Source: Roseovarius gaetbuli | GTDB taxonomy: Bacteria; Pseudomonadota; Alphaproteobacteria; Rhodobacterales; Rhodobacteraceae | Length of the DNA: 64,000 nt | Direction: 5' to 3' | NCBI RefSeq assembly: GCF_900172365.1 | Contig: NZ_FWFJ01000016.1 | Coordinates: 1-64,000, forward strand | In this document: one piece after another, positions 1 through 8,388 of the stretch | How the letters are laid out: every line of letters begins with the position of its first letter | Numbering within the stretch: position 1 is the first letter of the stretch | Made by a program: the position numbers and the translations under genes | Notes under the pieces: model-generated | The model's input: the letters and a program-made list of their open reading frames with translations, nothing else | Told to the model about the DNA's origin: nothing | The model's database searches: none

Positions 1-59
1 TCTTCGGCGTATCGCAGTATCCGTAATTTACGCCCAATCTCGCGTTGATCCTTGTTCAT
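1..59 (-). CDS. IS481-type transposase, 5' end only (cut by window edge)
   Basis: Only the first 19 codons lie in the window. On the minus strand an ATG at 59 follows a strong AAGGAG Shine-Dalgarno and opens a reading frame starting MNKDQREIGRKLRILRYAE, which runs off the edge. From memory this is the start of transposases annotated as IS481 family (N-terminal HTH followed by an rve/DDE integrase domain). The DDE domain is not visible, so the family call is recognition, not proof. The upstream sequence contains a short palindrome (CCCAGATTTGGG, about 76-87), and the insertion sequence end probably lies between there and the sbtA promoter. Confidence 0.6.
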   Translation of the reverse strand, partial: MNKDQREIGRKLRILRYAE

Positions 60-249
60 GAACATCTCCTTCTTCCCAAATCTGGGACGTTAAAAGAAAT
101 GTCTCGCGAGTAACGGCATATCTACACAGGCGGAGGCACCAAAACTGCGACACATTGAGCAGGTTGATAGATTTATTGCTCCAAGGGGCTGTGCCGCTCC
201 GATACGCGCCCTATACCCGCCAAAATTCATTTCGGGGACAAAAACGCTC

Positions 250-1227
250 ATGTATGAAAGCCTCAGCCTCGCCGCCGACAATCTTTTATCCCCGATCGTA
301 TTGTCCTTCGCCCTCGGCCTTGCCGCCGCCCTCGCGCGCTCTGACCTTTCCATCCCCGAAGCCGCGGCCAAGGCCCTCTCGATCTACCTCCTCTTCGCCA
401 TCGGCTTCAAAGGCGGGGTCAGCGTCTCGGATCACGGCGTCGACATTCATCTCGGCGCGGCGCTGCTTGCGGGCATCCTGCTCTCGGCATTGCTGCCGCT
501 TCTCGCTTTCGCCCTGTTGCGGATGATGTCGGGCATGGACCGCCTCAACGCCGCTGCCGTGGCCGGTCATTACGGCTCGATCTCGATCGTGACCTTCGTC
601 GCGGCCACCTCTGTGCTGGAAAGCCAGGGCATCGCCGCCGAAGGCTATATGGTCGCCGTCGCCGCCGCGATGGAGGCCCCGGCGATCCTCTCGGCGCTCT
701 GGCTCATCTCGCGCGGCGAGGGCTCGGGGCGGATGGATGCGACCCTCTGGCGTGAAATCCTGCTTAACGGCTCGATCGTCCTCTTGGTCGGGTCTTTCTT
801 CATCGGCTGGATCACCGGCCCCGAAGGTCTCGCCGAAATCAGCAGCTTCATCGTCTCGCCCTTCAAAGGCGTGCTCTGCCTGTTCCTGCTCGACATGGGG
901 CTGGTGGCCGGGCGCGGCCTGCGTCAGGGGCGCGGAACGCTTGGGCTTGGCGCAGTCGGTTTTGGCCTGCTGATGCCCGTTGTCGGCTCTCTGGTCGGGC
1001 TGGCTGCTGCGCTCCTGATCGGCCTCTCAACCGGGGGCGTGATGCTGATGATGGTGCTCGCAGCCTCGGCAAGCTATATTGCCGTGCCCGCCGCCATGCG
1101 TGTCGCCCTGCCCGAGGCAAACCCGTCGATTTACCTCACGCTCTCGCTTGGCGTGACCTTCCCCTTCAACCTGACCCTTGGCCTGCCGCTTTACCTTGCA
1201 CTGGCCCAGATGGCGACCGGAGGCTAA
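250..1227 (+). CDS. sbtA: Sodium-dependent bicarbonate transporter, SbtA family
   Basis: A 325-residue integral membrane protein with about ten hydrophobic segments and short polar loops, matching the SbtA (formerly DUF897) family of Na+/HCO3- symporters. It has the typical N-terminus with a Gly/Ala-rich first segment, a central hydrophilic loop after the fifth segment, and the LFLLDMGLVAGRGL stretch near residues 216-230. Family members raise cytoplasmic bicarbonate, best known in the cyanobacterial CO2-concentrating mechanism; substrate here is inferred from family. The next gene starts 4 nt downstream and encodes the matching PII-like regulator, which supports the call. No carboxysome or RuBisCO genes are visible, so the bicarbonate may feed anaplerotic carboxylation. 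A transposase starts 190 bp upstream on the other strand. Confidence 0.85.
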   Translation: MYESLSLAADNLLSPIVLSFALGLAAALARSDLSIPEAAAKALSIYLLFAIGFKGGVSVSDHGVDIHLGAALLAGILLSALLPLLAFALLRMMSGMDRLNAAAVAGHYGSISIVTFVAATSVLESQGIAAEGYMVAVAAAMEAPAILSALWLISRGEGSGRMDATLWREILLNGSIVLLVGSFFIGWITGPEGLAEISSFIVSPFKGVLCLFLLDMGLVAGRGLRQGRGTLGLGAVGFGLLMPVVGSLVGLAAALLIGLSTGGVMLMMVLAASASYIAVPAAMRVALPEANPSIYLTLSLGVTFPFNLTLGLPLYLALAQMATGG

Positions 1228-1231
1228 GCAA

Positions 1232-1543
1232 ATGCAGACCCACAAAGCCAAACGCGTGGAAATCACCATCGAAAGCGTTATGCAATCGCGCCTGACAGAT
1301 GCCCTTCGCGATGCGGGCGTCACCGGCTATACCATCCTGCCGGTCCTGGGCGGCTCTGGCCGCTCCGGCGAATGGTCGCGCTCGGGCCAGGTCAGCCGCG
1401 CAGGCGGCATGGTTCAGGTCACCTGTATCATCCGCCCCGACCGTCTTGATGCGCTGCTGGATGCGGCCTTTCACGTGGTCGAACGCCACATCGGCGTGGT
1501 CTGTGTCACCGATTGCGACGTGCTGCGCGCCGAGCGGTTTTAG
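1232..1543 (+). CDS. sbtB: PII-like signalling protein partnering SbtA
   Basis: A 103-residue protein of PII/SbtB size and fold pattern: a beta strand with the family-like VEITIES, a helix (LTDALRDAGVTGYTILPVLG), a Ser/Gly/Arg-rich T-loop at about 40-60, then VTCIIRPDRLDALLDAAF and a final VCVTDCDVL strand. SbtB proteins bind adenine nucleotides, including cAMP in cyanobacteria, and regulate SbtA. The classical PII T-loop tyrosine is not seen. It starts 4 nt after sbtA, so the two are almost certainly co-transcribed. An in-frame start at 1178 would lie inside sbtA; the ATG at 1232 gives the normal family length. The stop codon TAG forms the first bases of a dispersed repeat. Confidence 0.8.
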   Translation: MQTHKAKRVEITIESVMQSRLTDALRDAGVTGYTILPVLGGSGRSGEWSRSGQVSRAGGMVQVTCIIRPDRLDALLDAAFHVVERHIGVVCVTDCDVLRAERF

Positions 1544-1645
1544 AGCATGTCGCCTTCATTCGAATTCACGTGACATGCTCTAAGTATTGATTTCGCATGT
1601 TCGATAAGCTCAAAACCGGTTCCCACTTTTGAACAACATGCTCTA
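1541..1645. repeat. Dispersed repeat with inverted arms, copy A
   Basis: TAGAGCATGTC (1541-1551) is repeated perfectly inverted as GACATGCTCTA (1572-1582), giving an 11-bp stem with a 20-nt loop. A second module follows, with the core AAAACCGGTTCCCACTTTTG (about 1612-1631) and a further CATGCTCTA (1637-1645). The core module recurs at 18432-18465. The element begins at the sbtB stop codon and fills the gap to ispG. It may act as a transcript 3'-end structure; that is inference. Confidence 0.75.
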
Positions 1646-1649
1646 GGCT

Positions 1650-2780
1650 CTACTCGGCCGCGTCCTGCGCGGCGGTTTCCGCCTCGATCTCGGCGGCGCG
1701 CTTTTCGACCTGCTCGACGATATGCTCGACCATCTGCGCATTATCCATCCGGTGGCTTTGCTTACCCGCAAGATAGACCATGCCATTGCCTGCCCCGCCG
1801 CCGGTAAAGCCGACATCGGTCATCAACGCCTCGCCGGGGCCATTCACCACACAACCGATAATGCTAAGGCTCATCGGCGTCTTGATATGTTCAAGGCGCT
1901 GTTCTAGCGCCTCGACCGTCTTGATCACGTCAAAGCCCTGACGCGCGCAACTTGGACAGCTGATGATATTCACACCGCGATGCCTGAGGCCAAGCGATTT
2001 CAGGATTTCATAACCAACCTTGATCTCTTCCACCGGGTCCGCCGAGAGGCTGACACGAATCGTATCGCCAATCCCCATCCACAACAGATTGCCCAAACCG
2101 ATCGCCGATTTGATCGTTCCGCTGGTTAGCCCCCCGGCCTCGGTGATCCCAAGATGGATCGGCGCGTCGGTTGCTTCTGCAAGCTGCTGATAGGCGGCGG
2201 CGGCCATGAACACATCCGAGGCCTTCACCGAAATCTTGAACTCGTGAAAATCGTTATCCTGCAAAATGCGGATATGCTCCAACCCGCTCTCGACCATCGC
2301 GTCGGGGCACGGCTCGCCGTATTTGTCGAGCAGATGCTTTTCAAGACTGCCGGCATTGACCCCGATCCGCATCGAACAGCCATGATCGCGCGCGGCGGCG
2401 ATGACCTCTCGCACGCGCTCCTCACTGCCGATATTGCCGGGATTGATCCGCAAACAGGCGGCCCCCGCTTCGGCAGCCTCAATCCCGCGCCGATAGTGAA
2501 AATGAATGTCGGCCACGATCGGCACCGGGCTTTCGCGCACGATCTCTTTCAGCGCCTTTGAACTGGCCTCGTCCGGCACGGAAATCCGCACGATGTCGGC
2601 CCCGGCATCCGCCGCCGCCTGAACCTGTGCCACGGTGCCCGCCACATCGGTGGTCAGCGTGTTGGTCATCGTCTGCACCGTGATCGGCGCATCGCCCCCG
2701 ACGGGCACATTGCCCACCATGATCTGTCTGCTTTTACGGCGGTAAATATTGCGCCATGGGCGGATATGGTTCAGCGACAT
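1650..2780 (-). CDS. ispG: 4-hydroxy-3-methylbut-2-en-1-yl diphosphate synthase IspG
   Basis: A 376-residue IspG/GcpE protein of the MEP isoprenoid pathway. It reductively opens the cyclic diphosphate MEcPP to HMBPP using a [4Fe-4S] cluster. The N-terminal TIM-barrel half contains the VQTMTNT and ADIHFHYR stretches. The C-terminal half holds the cluster ligands CPSC (C275, C278), C310 in GCVVNGPGE, and E317. Full length with an ordinary bacterial one-domain layout and no inserted domain. It is convergent with sbtB and lies downstream of a RodZ-like gene on the same strand, an order common in alphaproteobacteria. The protein starts [20 protein letters not shown]. Confidence 0.96.
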   Translation of the reverse strand: MSLNHIRPWRNIYRRKSRQIMVGNVPVGGDAPITVQTMTNTLTTDVAGTVAQVQAAADAGADIVRISVPDEASSKALKEIVRESPVPIVADIHFHYRRGIEAAEAGAACLRINPGNIGSEERVREVIAAARDHGCSMRIGVNAGSLEKHLLDKYGEPCPDAMVESGLEHIRILQDNDFHEFKISVKASDVFMAAAAYQQLAEATDAPIHLGITEAGGLTSGTIKSAIGLGNLLWMGIGDTIRVSLSADPVEEIKVGYEILKSLGLRHRGVNIISCPSCARQGFDVIKTVEALEQRLEHIKTPMSLSIIGCVVNGPGEALMTDVGFTGGGAGNGMVYLAGKQSHRMDNAQMVEHIVEQVEKRAAEIEAETAAQDAAE

Positions 2781-2884
2781 CGCGAAAGCCCCGTCAAATC
2801 ATGTGAAATCCTACCCCATGACTATCGCGCGCCGCACCAATTCGCAATCTGTCCGCACATCGCCATCACTCATGGGAAACCGCG

Positions 2885-4129
2885 TTAGTCCTGCGCCGCA
2901 AGCGCGGGGCTGGCCGGGGCCAACTGCAATTCGGCGACATAGCGCATCAAATCCTGATCCGCGTTGATATCGGCCACGGCATAGCGCCCCTGAAGCTCTG
3001 ACGGCGTCAGCGCCAGACCAGAGGTCACGGACCCACGCGGACCGGCGGGGCCGTAATGCTCGCCGTTAACCGCGAAATAAACCGCCCCCGATTCGCCCAC
3101 CCGCAGGGTCGGCGGCTCTTGCGTGGCGGGCACATCATAGCTTTCGCCGGCGTTCAGGATGCCCTCATAGATCACGCTGCCATCCGCTGCGCGCACCCTG
3201 ACCCAGGCCGCCCTGACCGCCACAAGGCGCACGTCGGGCATATCGTCGGCCACAACCTGTGGCCGGTTCTGGGTGACACCGCTCACCTCATCAAGCTGCG
3301 CCACGGCAAAGCCGCTGTCGCGATCCGCGCTCGGCGTGCCGGGGCTCATCGTACCCACTTCGGCCGGGTTCAGCGTCGAAATCGGTGCATCGCGGGCCAC
3401 CATCACAGGCACATCAAGCGCCTTGGGGCGATAAAGACGGCTCAACCGCTCATCGCGCGGCGGCTGGAACACACCAGAGGCCTCTGCCGTCGCCGTCGCA
3501 GACGGATCACTGACAGAGCCCGCGCTTGTCAGCGGATCGAGATCGGCCAGCACGATGGGGGTATTTTCAACTGGCGCCAACTGAACCTGCTGCACCTGGT
3601 TGAGCACGCTCCACCCGCCATAGCCAATCGCCCCGATCAGCGCCACAAGCACAAAGGCAGAGCCGATTGCGCCCGGCTCGATCCGCGACAAAAAGGTGTC
3701 CGTCGCCGGCAGAAACGGCGCGTTGGGAGAAATCAGCGGGTCGGATGACTTGGCCGTGACACGCACGGCAGAGGTGCCCGTCTTGCGGATCGACGACGCC
3801 TCGGCGGACATGCCATGGGCAATCGAAAAGCCGGATTCCGCACAAAACGCCTTGAACGCCTGATCCGGGTCCATGCCAAGGTAGCGCGCATAAGAGCGCA
3901 CGTAACCGGGAATAAATCCGGGGGTATCAAAGGCTGTGGGGTCGGCATTTTCAATCGCGGCCACATAGGTCGCCTTGATCCGAAGTTCGCGTTCTACATC
4001 AAGAAGGGATTTGCCAAGCGTGGCACGCTCACCCCGCATGAGGTCACCAAGCCGCAACTCAAATGCGTCAAAGCCACGGGCCTCGACGTCTTTGATCTCG
4101 GCTGTGCGTGTAAACCGCCGCCCAATCAT
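2885..4129 (-). CDS. RodZ-like helix-turn-helix membrane protein with DUF4115
   Basis: A 414-residue protein with an N-terminal cro/HTH_25 domain (about 27-90, including LGKSLLDVERELRIKATYV and GFIPGYVRSYARYLGMDP), a disordered linker, one transmembrane helix (about 155-173), another low-complexity linker, and a C-terminal DUF4115 domain (about 298-370). This is the RodZ architecture; RodZ links MreB filaments to the cell envelope and helps set rod shape. I chose the ATG at 4129 (MIGRRF) because an AGAGG motif lies upstream; an in-frame GTG at 4192 would add 21 residues without a good ribosome site. It lies upstream of ispG on the same strand with about 100 bp between. No mreB is in the window, so the role is inferred from domain order. 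Confidence 0.8.
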   Translation of the reverse strand: MIGRRFTRTAEIKDVEARGFDAFELRLGDLMRGERATLGKSLLDVERELRIKATYVAAIENADPTAFDTPGFIPGYVRSYARYLGMDPDQAFKAFCAESGFSIAHGMSAEASSIRKTGTSAVRVTAKSSDPLISPNAPFLPATDTFLSRIEPGAIGSAFVLVALIGAIGYGGWSVLNQVQQVQLAPVENTPIVLADLDPLTSAGSVSDPSATATAEASGVFQPPRDERLSRLYRPKALDVPVMVARDAPISTLNPAEVGTMSPGTPSADRDSGFAVAQLDEVSGVTQNRPQVVADDMPDVRLVAVRAAWVRVRAADGSVIYEGILNAGESYDVPATQEPPTLRVGESGAVYFAVNGEHYGPAGPRGSVTSGLALTPSELQGRYAVADINADQDLMRYVAELQLAPASPALAAQD

Positions 4130-4245
4130 GCGCTCACTGCCTCTTTGGTTACCTAATGCGTTTTCCCGAACGTCCCGATTCGAGCTTTGCACTTTTCTTT
4201 ACGCAACCTTAACACAGAGCAAGCGCTATTGCACGTTTTACGGCA

Positions 4246-5475
4246 TTAACCAGCCATCTCGGCGCGATTCAGCGCACAGTGGCTCCAGAGTTCGTCCATC
4301 GCATTTACCAGCGCATCCATCTCGTCAGAGCCATGCACCGGCGAGGGTGTAAAGCGCAACCGCTCGGTGCCGCGTGGCACGGTCGGAAAGTTGATCGGCT
4401 GCACATACATGCCAAAACCTTCAAGCAACATATCGCTGAGTTTCTTGGTATGCACAGGGTCACCCACAATCACCGGCACGATATGCGAGCCGTGATCGAC
4501 AATCGGCAAACCCAATCCCTTGAGACGGGCCTTGAGAACTTTCGACTGTGCCTGATGCTGCTCACGCAGTTTTTTGCCCTCGGAGGTCTTGAGAAACGCA
4601 ACCGAGGCCCTGGCCCCCGCCGCCAGCGTCGGGGCCAGCGAGGTCGAAAAGATGAAACCGGGCGCGTAAGAGCGCACCGCGTCACACATCTTGGCCGAGG
4701 CCGCGATATAGCCGCCCATCACGCCATAGGCCTTGGCCAGCGTGCCGTTGATGATGTCCAGACGATGCATCAGCCGATCACGCTCGCAGATACCCGCGCC
4801 ACGTGGGCCGTACATGCCCACGGCATGCACTTCGTCGATATAGGTCAGCGCGCCGAATTCATCCGCAAGATCACAGATCGCCTCGATCGGGCCAAAATCG
4901 CCATCCATCGAATAGATGCTCTCAAAGGCAATCAACTTGGGCGCCTCGGGATCATCGGCGGCCAGCAACTCGCGCAGATGCTCAACGTCATTGTGACGGA
5001 AAATCCGCTTGGCACCGCCGTTGCGGCGCACACCTTCGATCATGCTGGCATGGTTCAGGGCATCCGAATAGATGATCAGCCCCGGAAACAACTTGGGCAG
5101 CGTGCTGAGCGTGGCGTCATTGGCGATATAGGCGCTGGTGAACAAAAGCGCCGCTTCCTTGCCATGCAGATCGGCCAACTCGGCCTCAAGCCGCTTGTGA
5201 TAAACCGTCGTGCCGGAAATATTGCGCGTCCCGCCCGACCCGGCGCCGGTGGCATCAAGCGCCTCATGCATCGCCTCAAGAACAACGGGATGCTGGCCCA
5301 TGCCTAGATAGTCATTGCCGCACCACACGGTGATCGGCTGTTCGCTGCCATCGGGCTTGCGCCAGATCGCGTGGGGGAAATTGCCATTGCGGCGCTCAAT
5401 ATCAATAAAGGTGCGATAGCGCCCTTCCTGATGCAGACGTTCGATTGCGTCGTCCAGCTTGGCAGAATAATCCAC
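4246..5475 (-). CDS. hemA: 5-aminolevulinate synthase
   Basis: A 409-residue alpha-oxoamine synthase that condenses glycine and succinyl-CoA into 5-aminolevulinate with PLP, the first step of tetrapyrrole synthesis by the Shemin route used in alphaproteobacteria. Visible signatures are [13 protein letters not shown] (about 77-89), [15 protein letters not shown] (214-228) and the PLP lysine in [12 protein letters not shown] (K248, the same number as in Rhodobacter HemA). Length and start are standard. The promoter region contains an FNR-type box at 5630-5643, about 155 bp upstream, matching known oxygen-responsive control of hemA by FnrL in Rhodobacter. Confidence 0.96.
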   Translation of the reverse strand: MDYSAKLDDAIERLHQEGRYRTFIDIERRNGNFPHAIWRKPDGSEQPITVWCGNDYLGMGQHPVVLEAMHEALDATGAGSGGTRNISGTTVYHKRLEAELADLHGKEAALLFTSAYIANDATLSTLPKLFPGLIIYSDALNHASMIEGVRRNGGAKRIFRHNDVEHLRELLAADDPEAPKLIAFESIYSMDGDFGPIEAICDLADEFGALTYIDEVHAVGMYGPRGAGICERDRLMHRLDIINGTLAKAYGVMGGYIAASAKMCDAVRSYAPGFIFSTSLAPTLAAGARASVAFLKTSEGKKLREQHQAQSKVLKARLKGLGLPIVDHGSHIVPVIVGDPVHTKKLSDMLLEGFGMYVQPINFPTVPRGTERLRFTPSPVHGSDEMDALVNAMDELWSHCALNRAEMAG

Positions 5476-5629
5476 TGGCAGTCCCTTCCCTCACCGATGC
5501 CGCAGCCCGCCTTTTGCAAAGCGCCCTGCGGGCCGTAGCAGCGTAGCACGCTACTTATTCAATAATACGAATGGATATATAATCCACCCGCTTCTAGCAA
5601 CAGGCTACAAAATGCCGCCCCCCCCTACC

Positions 5630-5643
5630 TTGACTTGTGTCAA
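5630..5643. promoter_or_regulatory. FNR/FnrL-type binding site
   Basis: TTGACTTGTGTCAA is a perfect 5-4-5 inverted repeat matching the FNR-family consensus TTGAY-N4-RTCAA. It lies in the 236-bp gap between divergent hemA and the M20 dipeptidase. FnrL is known to control hemA in Rhodobacter; that it acts here is inferred from site and position. No fnrL gene is in the window. Confidence 0.7.
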
Positions 5644-5711
5644 GTCGCTGGACAGCACCGCAGGGCCTGTTACCCTCGGCTAAAAGCATAAATCAGCATC
5701 AAAGGCCAGCC

Positions 5712-7100
5712 ATGTCCCTTTCCGCCGTTCTCGCCCGCATTGACGACCAGCTACCGACCGCCACCGAGCGGTTGATGGGCCTGTTGCGTATTCCCTCGAT
5801 CTCGACCGACCCGGCCTACCGCGATGCCTGTCAGGACGCCGCCGACTGGCTCGTGGCCGACCTGCAAAGCCTTGGTGTCAAGGCTGAAAAGCGCCCTACC
5901 CCCGGTCACCCTATGGTCGTGGGCCATATCGACGGGCCGAGCGATGGCACCGGGCCACACCTGCTGTTTTATGGTCATTATGATGTACAACCCGTTGACC
6001 CGCTTGAGCTGTGGAACAGCGACCCGTTTGACCCGCAACTTCAGGACAGCGATCACGGCAAGGTGATCCGCGCGCGCGGTGCCTCTGACGACAAGGGACA
6101 GCTGATGACCTTTGTCGAGGCCTGCCGCGCCTATAAGGATGTCACCGGCGCCTTGCCCTGCAAGATCACGTTTTTCTTTGAAGGCGAGGAAGAATCAGGC
6201 TCGCCCTCGCTGATTCCCTTCATGCGCGAAAACGCCGACGAACTTTCGGCCGATATCGCCCTGATCTGCGACACCTCGATGGTCGCGCCCGGCGTGCCCT
6301 CGATCGCCTCACAACTGCGCGGCATGCTCAAGGACGAATTCACCATCACCGGCCCCCGCATTGACCTTCATTCCGGGCATTACGGCGGCCCCGGCCTGAA
6401 CCCGCTGCGCGAAATCAGCCGGTTGATCACAAGCTTTCACGACGAAACCGGCCGTGTCGCGGTCGAGGGGTTTTACGAGGGCGTCCACGAGGTGCCCGAC
6501 GACCTTCTGCGGCAATGGGAAACCTGCGGCTTTGACGAACACGCCTATCTCACCTCGGTCGGCTACACCCAACCGCATGGCGAAAAGGCCTATCCCACCC
6601 TTGTGCAGCAATGGGCCCGCCCTACGCTTGAAATCAACGGCCTCTGGGGCGGCTATCAGGGCGCGGGCAGCAAAACCGTGATCCCGTCCAAGGCCCATTG
6701 CAAGCTGACCTGCCGCCTCGTCGGCGACATGGACCCGGACGCGCTGCGCGCCAAAGTGCGCAAACACGTCGAGGACCGGCTGTCGCCCGATGTTACAATC
6801 GCCTGGGACCAGGATCTCGAAGGCTCCCCGGCTGCGGTGATGAACATCGACCGCCCCGAGTTTGAAAAGGCCCGCGCGGCGCTTTCGGATGAATGGGCGC
6901 GCGAAGCGGTCTTTACCGGCATGGGCGGCTCGATCCCGATTGCGGGGTATTTCAAGGAAATCCTCGGGCTCGACGCCATGCTGATCGGCTTTGCCCAGGA
7001 AGACGATGCGATCCACTCGCCCAACGAGAAATATAACCTCTCAAGCTTTCACAAAGGCATCCGAAGCTGGGCGCGCGTGCTTGACGCCCTGGCGGGGTGA
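5712..7100 (+). CDS. M20 family dipeptidase (zinc metallopeptidase)
   Basis: A 462-residue M20-family peptidase of the CNDP/dipeptidase type. The di-metal site is visible: H89 and catalytic D91 in FYGHYDVQP, the bridging D126 in RGASDDKGQ, the general-base E159/E160 in FEGEEESGS, and a late His near the C-terminus (AIHSPNEK). The dimerisation lid lies between about 200 and 370. It probably hydrolyses dipeptides or N-acyl amino acids in the cytoplasm; exact substrate unknown. The ATG at 5712 follows an AAGG motif and gives the family N-terminus; an upstream in-frame start at 5637 would overlap the FNR-type box. Divergent from hemA and followed after 34 bp by an alpha/beta hydrolase. Confidence 0.88.
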   Translation: MSLSAVLARIDDQLPTATERLMGLLRIPSISTDPAYRDACQDAADWLVADLQSLGVKAEKRPTPGHPMVVGHIDGPSDGTGPHLLFYGHYDVQPVDPLELWNSDPFDPQLQDSDHGKVIRARGASDDKGQLMTFVEACRAYKDVTGALPCKITFFFEGEEESGSPSLIPFMRENADELSADIALICDTSMVAPGVPSIASQLRGMLKDEFTITGPRIDLHSGHYGGPGLNPLREISRLITSFHDETGRVAVEGFYEGVHEVPDDLLRQWETCGFDEHAYLTSVGYTQPHGEKAYPTLVQQWARPTLEINGLWGGYQGAGSKTVIPSKAHCKLTCRLVGDMDPDALRAKVRKHVEDRLSPDVTIAWDQDLEGSPAAVMNIDRPEFEKARAALSDEWAREAVFTGMGGSIPIAGYFKEILGLDAMLIGFAQEDDAIHSPNEKYNLSSFHKGIRSWARVLDALAG

Positions 7101-7122
7101 GCGTGGGTTTCACCCACCCTAC
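7101..7122. repeat. 22-bp palindromic dispersed repeat, copy 1
   Basis: A 22-bp element containing the inverted repeat GTGGGT-ttc-ACCCAC followed by CCTAC, between the dipeptidase and dehalogenase genes. The identical 22 bp occurs in opposite orientation at 58421-58442. Similar GTAGGGTGGGT...CCCAC motifs are familiar from other bacterial genomes. Function unknown; it could form a small mRNA hairpin. Confidence 0.7.
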
Positions 7123-7134
7123 AGGTGACCACAA

Positions 7135-8004
7135 ATGACAGTTCCGGGCTTCACCGACCACAAATTCGCCCCCAACGGCGTCGATATCACCTTCTCGCAA
7201 GGCGGCTCCGGCCCGGCGTTGCTGATGCTGCACGGCTTCCCCCAGACCCGCGCCATGTGGACACATATCGCGCCGGAGCTTGGCAAGACGCACCGCGTCA
7301 TTTGCCCCGACCTGCGCGGCTATGGACAATCGGGCAAGCCACAAGACGTGGCTGCCTATGCCTTTCGCGAGATGGCCCGCGACATGACGGCACTGATGGC
7401 AGAGCTGGGCCACACCACATTTGACCTCGTCGGCCACGACCGCGGCGCGCGCGTCGCGCATCGCCTTGCGCTTGACGCCCCAAACCGCCTGCGAAGCGTC
7501 ACGCTGATGGATATCGTCCCGACCCACACCCTGCTCGCCGAGCTGCGCGCCGATGTGGCGCAGGCCTATTACCACTGGTTCTTTCTAGCCCAGCCAGAGC
7601 CCTTCCCGGACACCATGATCGCCCATGACCCCGACGCCTTTTATCACGCCTGCCTGTTGGGCTGGGGCGGCGCCAAGCTCACGGATTTCGACGCGGCCCT
7701 GCTTGATCACTATCGCCGCGCGTGGCGCGATCCCGACACGATTCGCGGCATGTGCAACGACTACCGCTCCGCTCTGTCGCATGACTTCGCCGATGACGCC
7801 GCCGATCTCGACGCGCGCATCGTCTGCCCGACGCTCATCCTCTACGGCGCCGATGGCGCCATGGCGCGGGCCTATGACGTGCCCGCCACATGGGCGCAAA
7901 AATGCAGCCAAATGCAGAGCGCCACCATTCCCGGCGGGCATTTCTTTCCCGACACGACGCCGAACGCAACGCTCGCCGCCCTGCGTGCCTTTTTGGCACC
8001 CTAG
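7135..8004 (+). CDS. Alpha/beta hydrolase, probable haloacetate dehalogenase
   Basis: A 289-residue alpha/beta hydrolase closely patterned on fluoroacetate/haloacetate dehalogenases. Nucleophile D102 lies in GHDRGAR; R103 and R106, which bind the substrate carboxylate in that family, follow. An H147-W148 pair (YHWFFLAQ) matches the halide-binding His-Trp, Y210 is near the expected halide Tyr, and H269 (GGHFFP) is the catalytic His. The oxyanion motif is HGFPQTRAMW. These spacings match the family within one to three residues, which makes dehalogenase more likely than a generic epoxide hydrolase. The 22-bp repeat lies in the short gap after the dipeptidase. Substrate range cannot be read from sequence. 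Confidence 0.75.
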   Translation: MTVPGFTDHKFAPNGVDITFSQGGSGPALLMLHGFPQTRAMWTHIAPELGKTHRVICPDLRGYGQSGKPQDVAAYAFREMARDMTALMAELGHTTFDLVGHDRGARVAHRLALDAPNRLRSVTLMDIVPTHTLLAELRADVAQAYYHWFFLAQPEPFPDTMIAHDPDAFYHACLLGWGGAKLTDFDAALLDHYRRAWRDPDTIRGMCNDYRSALSHDFADDAADLDARIVCPTLILYGADGAMARAYDVPATWAQKCSQMQSATIPGGHFFPDTTPNATLAALRAFLAP

Positions 8005-8086
8005 GTTTTCATCGTTCCATAAATACTCAAATCCAAACCCTGCGTCACACGCAGCGCTTGATGGTCTTTAAAAACAAAGGAAAAAA

Positions 8087-8163
8087 TGGCGCGGTTGACG
8101 GGACTCGAACCCGCGACCCCCGGCGTGACAGGCCGGTACTCTAACCAACTGAGCTACAACCGC
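8087..8163 (-). tRNA. tRNA-Asp (GTC), copy 1
   Basis: A 77-nt cloverleaf on the minus strand with acceptor stem GCGGTTG/CAACCGC, discriminator G, encoded CCA, D-arm AGCTCAGTTGGTTAGAGT, anticodon loop CTGTCAC (anticodon GTC) and T-arm GGGTTCGAGTCCC. It is identical to the copy 32 bp upstream. Confidence 0.97.
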
Positions 8164-8195
8164 GCATCTTACGTCCGAGGGATAAAAGGCAGCGG

Positions 8196-8272
8196 TGGCG
8201 CGGTTGACGGGACTCGAACCCGCGACCCCCGGCGTGACAGGCCGGTACTCTAACCAACTGAGCTACAACCGC
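8196..8272 (-). tRNA. tRNA-Asp (GTC), copy 2
   Basis: A second identical 77-nt tRNA-Asp on the minus strand with encoded CCA and anticodon GTC. It lies 32 bp upstream of the other copy and the two are probably co-transcribed. No integrase or attachment-site duplication is visible beside the pair. Confidence 0.97.
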
Positions 8273-8388
8273 TCACTGCTCGCCCAATCCCTCAGGCGTG
8301 TTGCGCTTCTTACGGCGGGCCTGCGCCCCCGTCAAGCGCCCGCAACAGGAAAATTCAACTTTCCCGGCAAGTTCCCATTTCCCCCCGG

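Noticed and set aside
1-1543. Genomic island starting at the left-edge transposase and including sbtAB
   Set aside because: Only the start of one transposase is visible, and sbtAB base composition is like the rest; the window is cut before any boundary could be seen.
5620-5660. PpsR-type site (TGT-N12-ACA) near hemA
   Set aside because: The nearest match, TGTCAAGTCGCTGGACA, has 11 bases between the half-sites instead of 12.
8087-8272. Integration site at the tandem tRNA-Asp genes
   Set aside because: Both copies are whole, with no integrase gene or duplicated 3' fragment beyond the pair.
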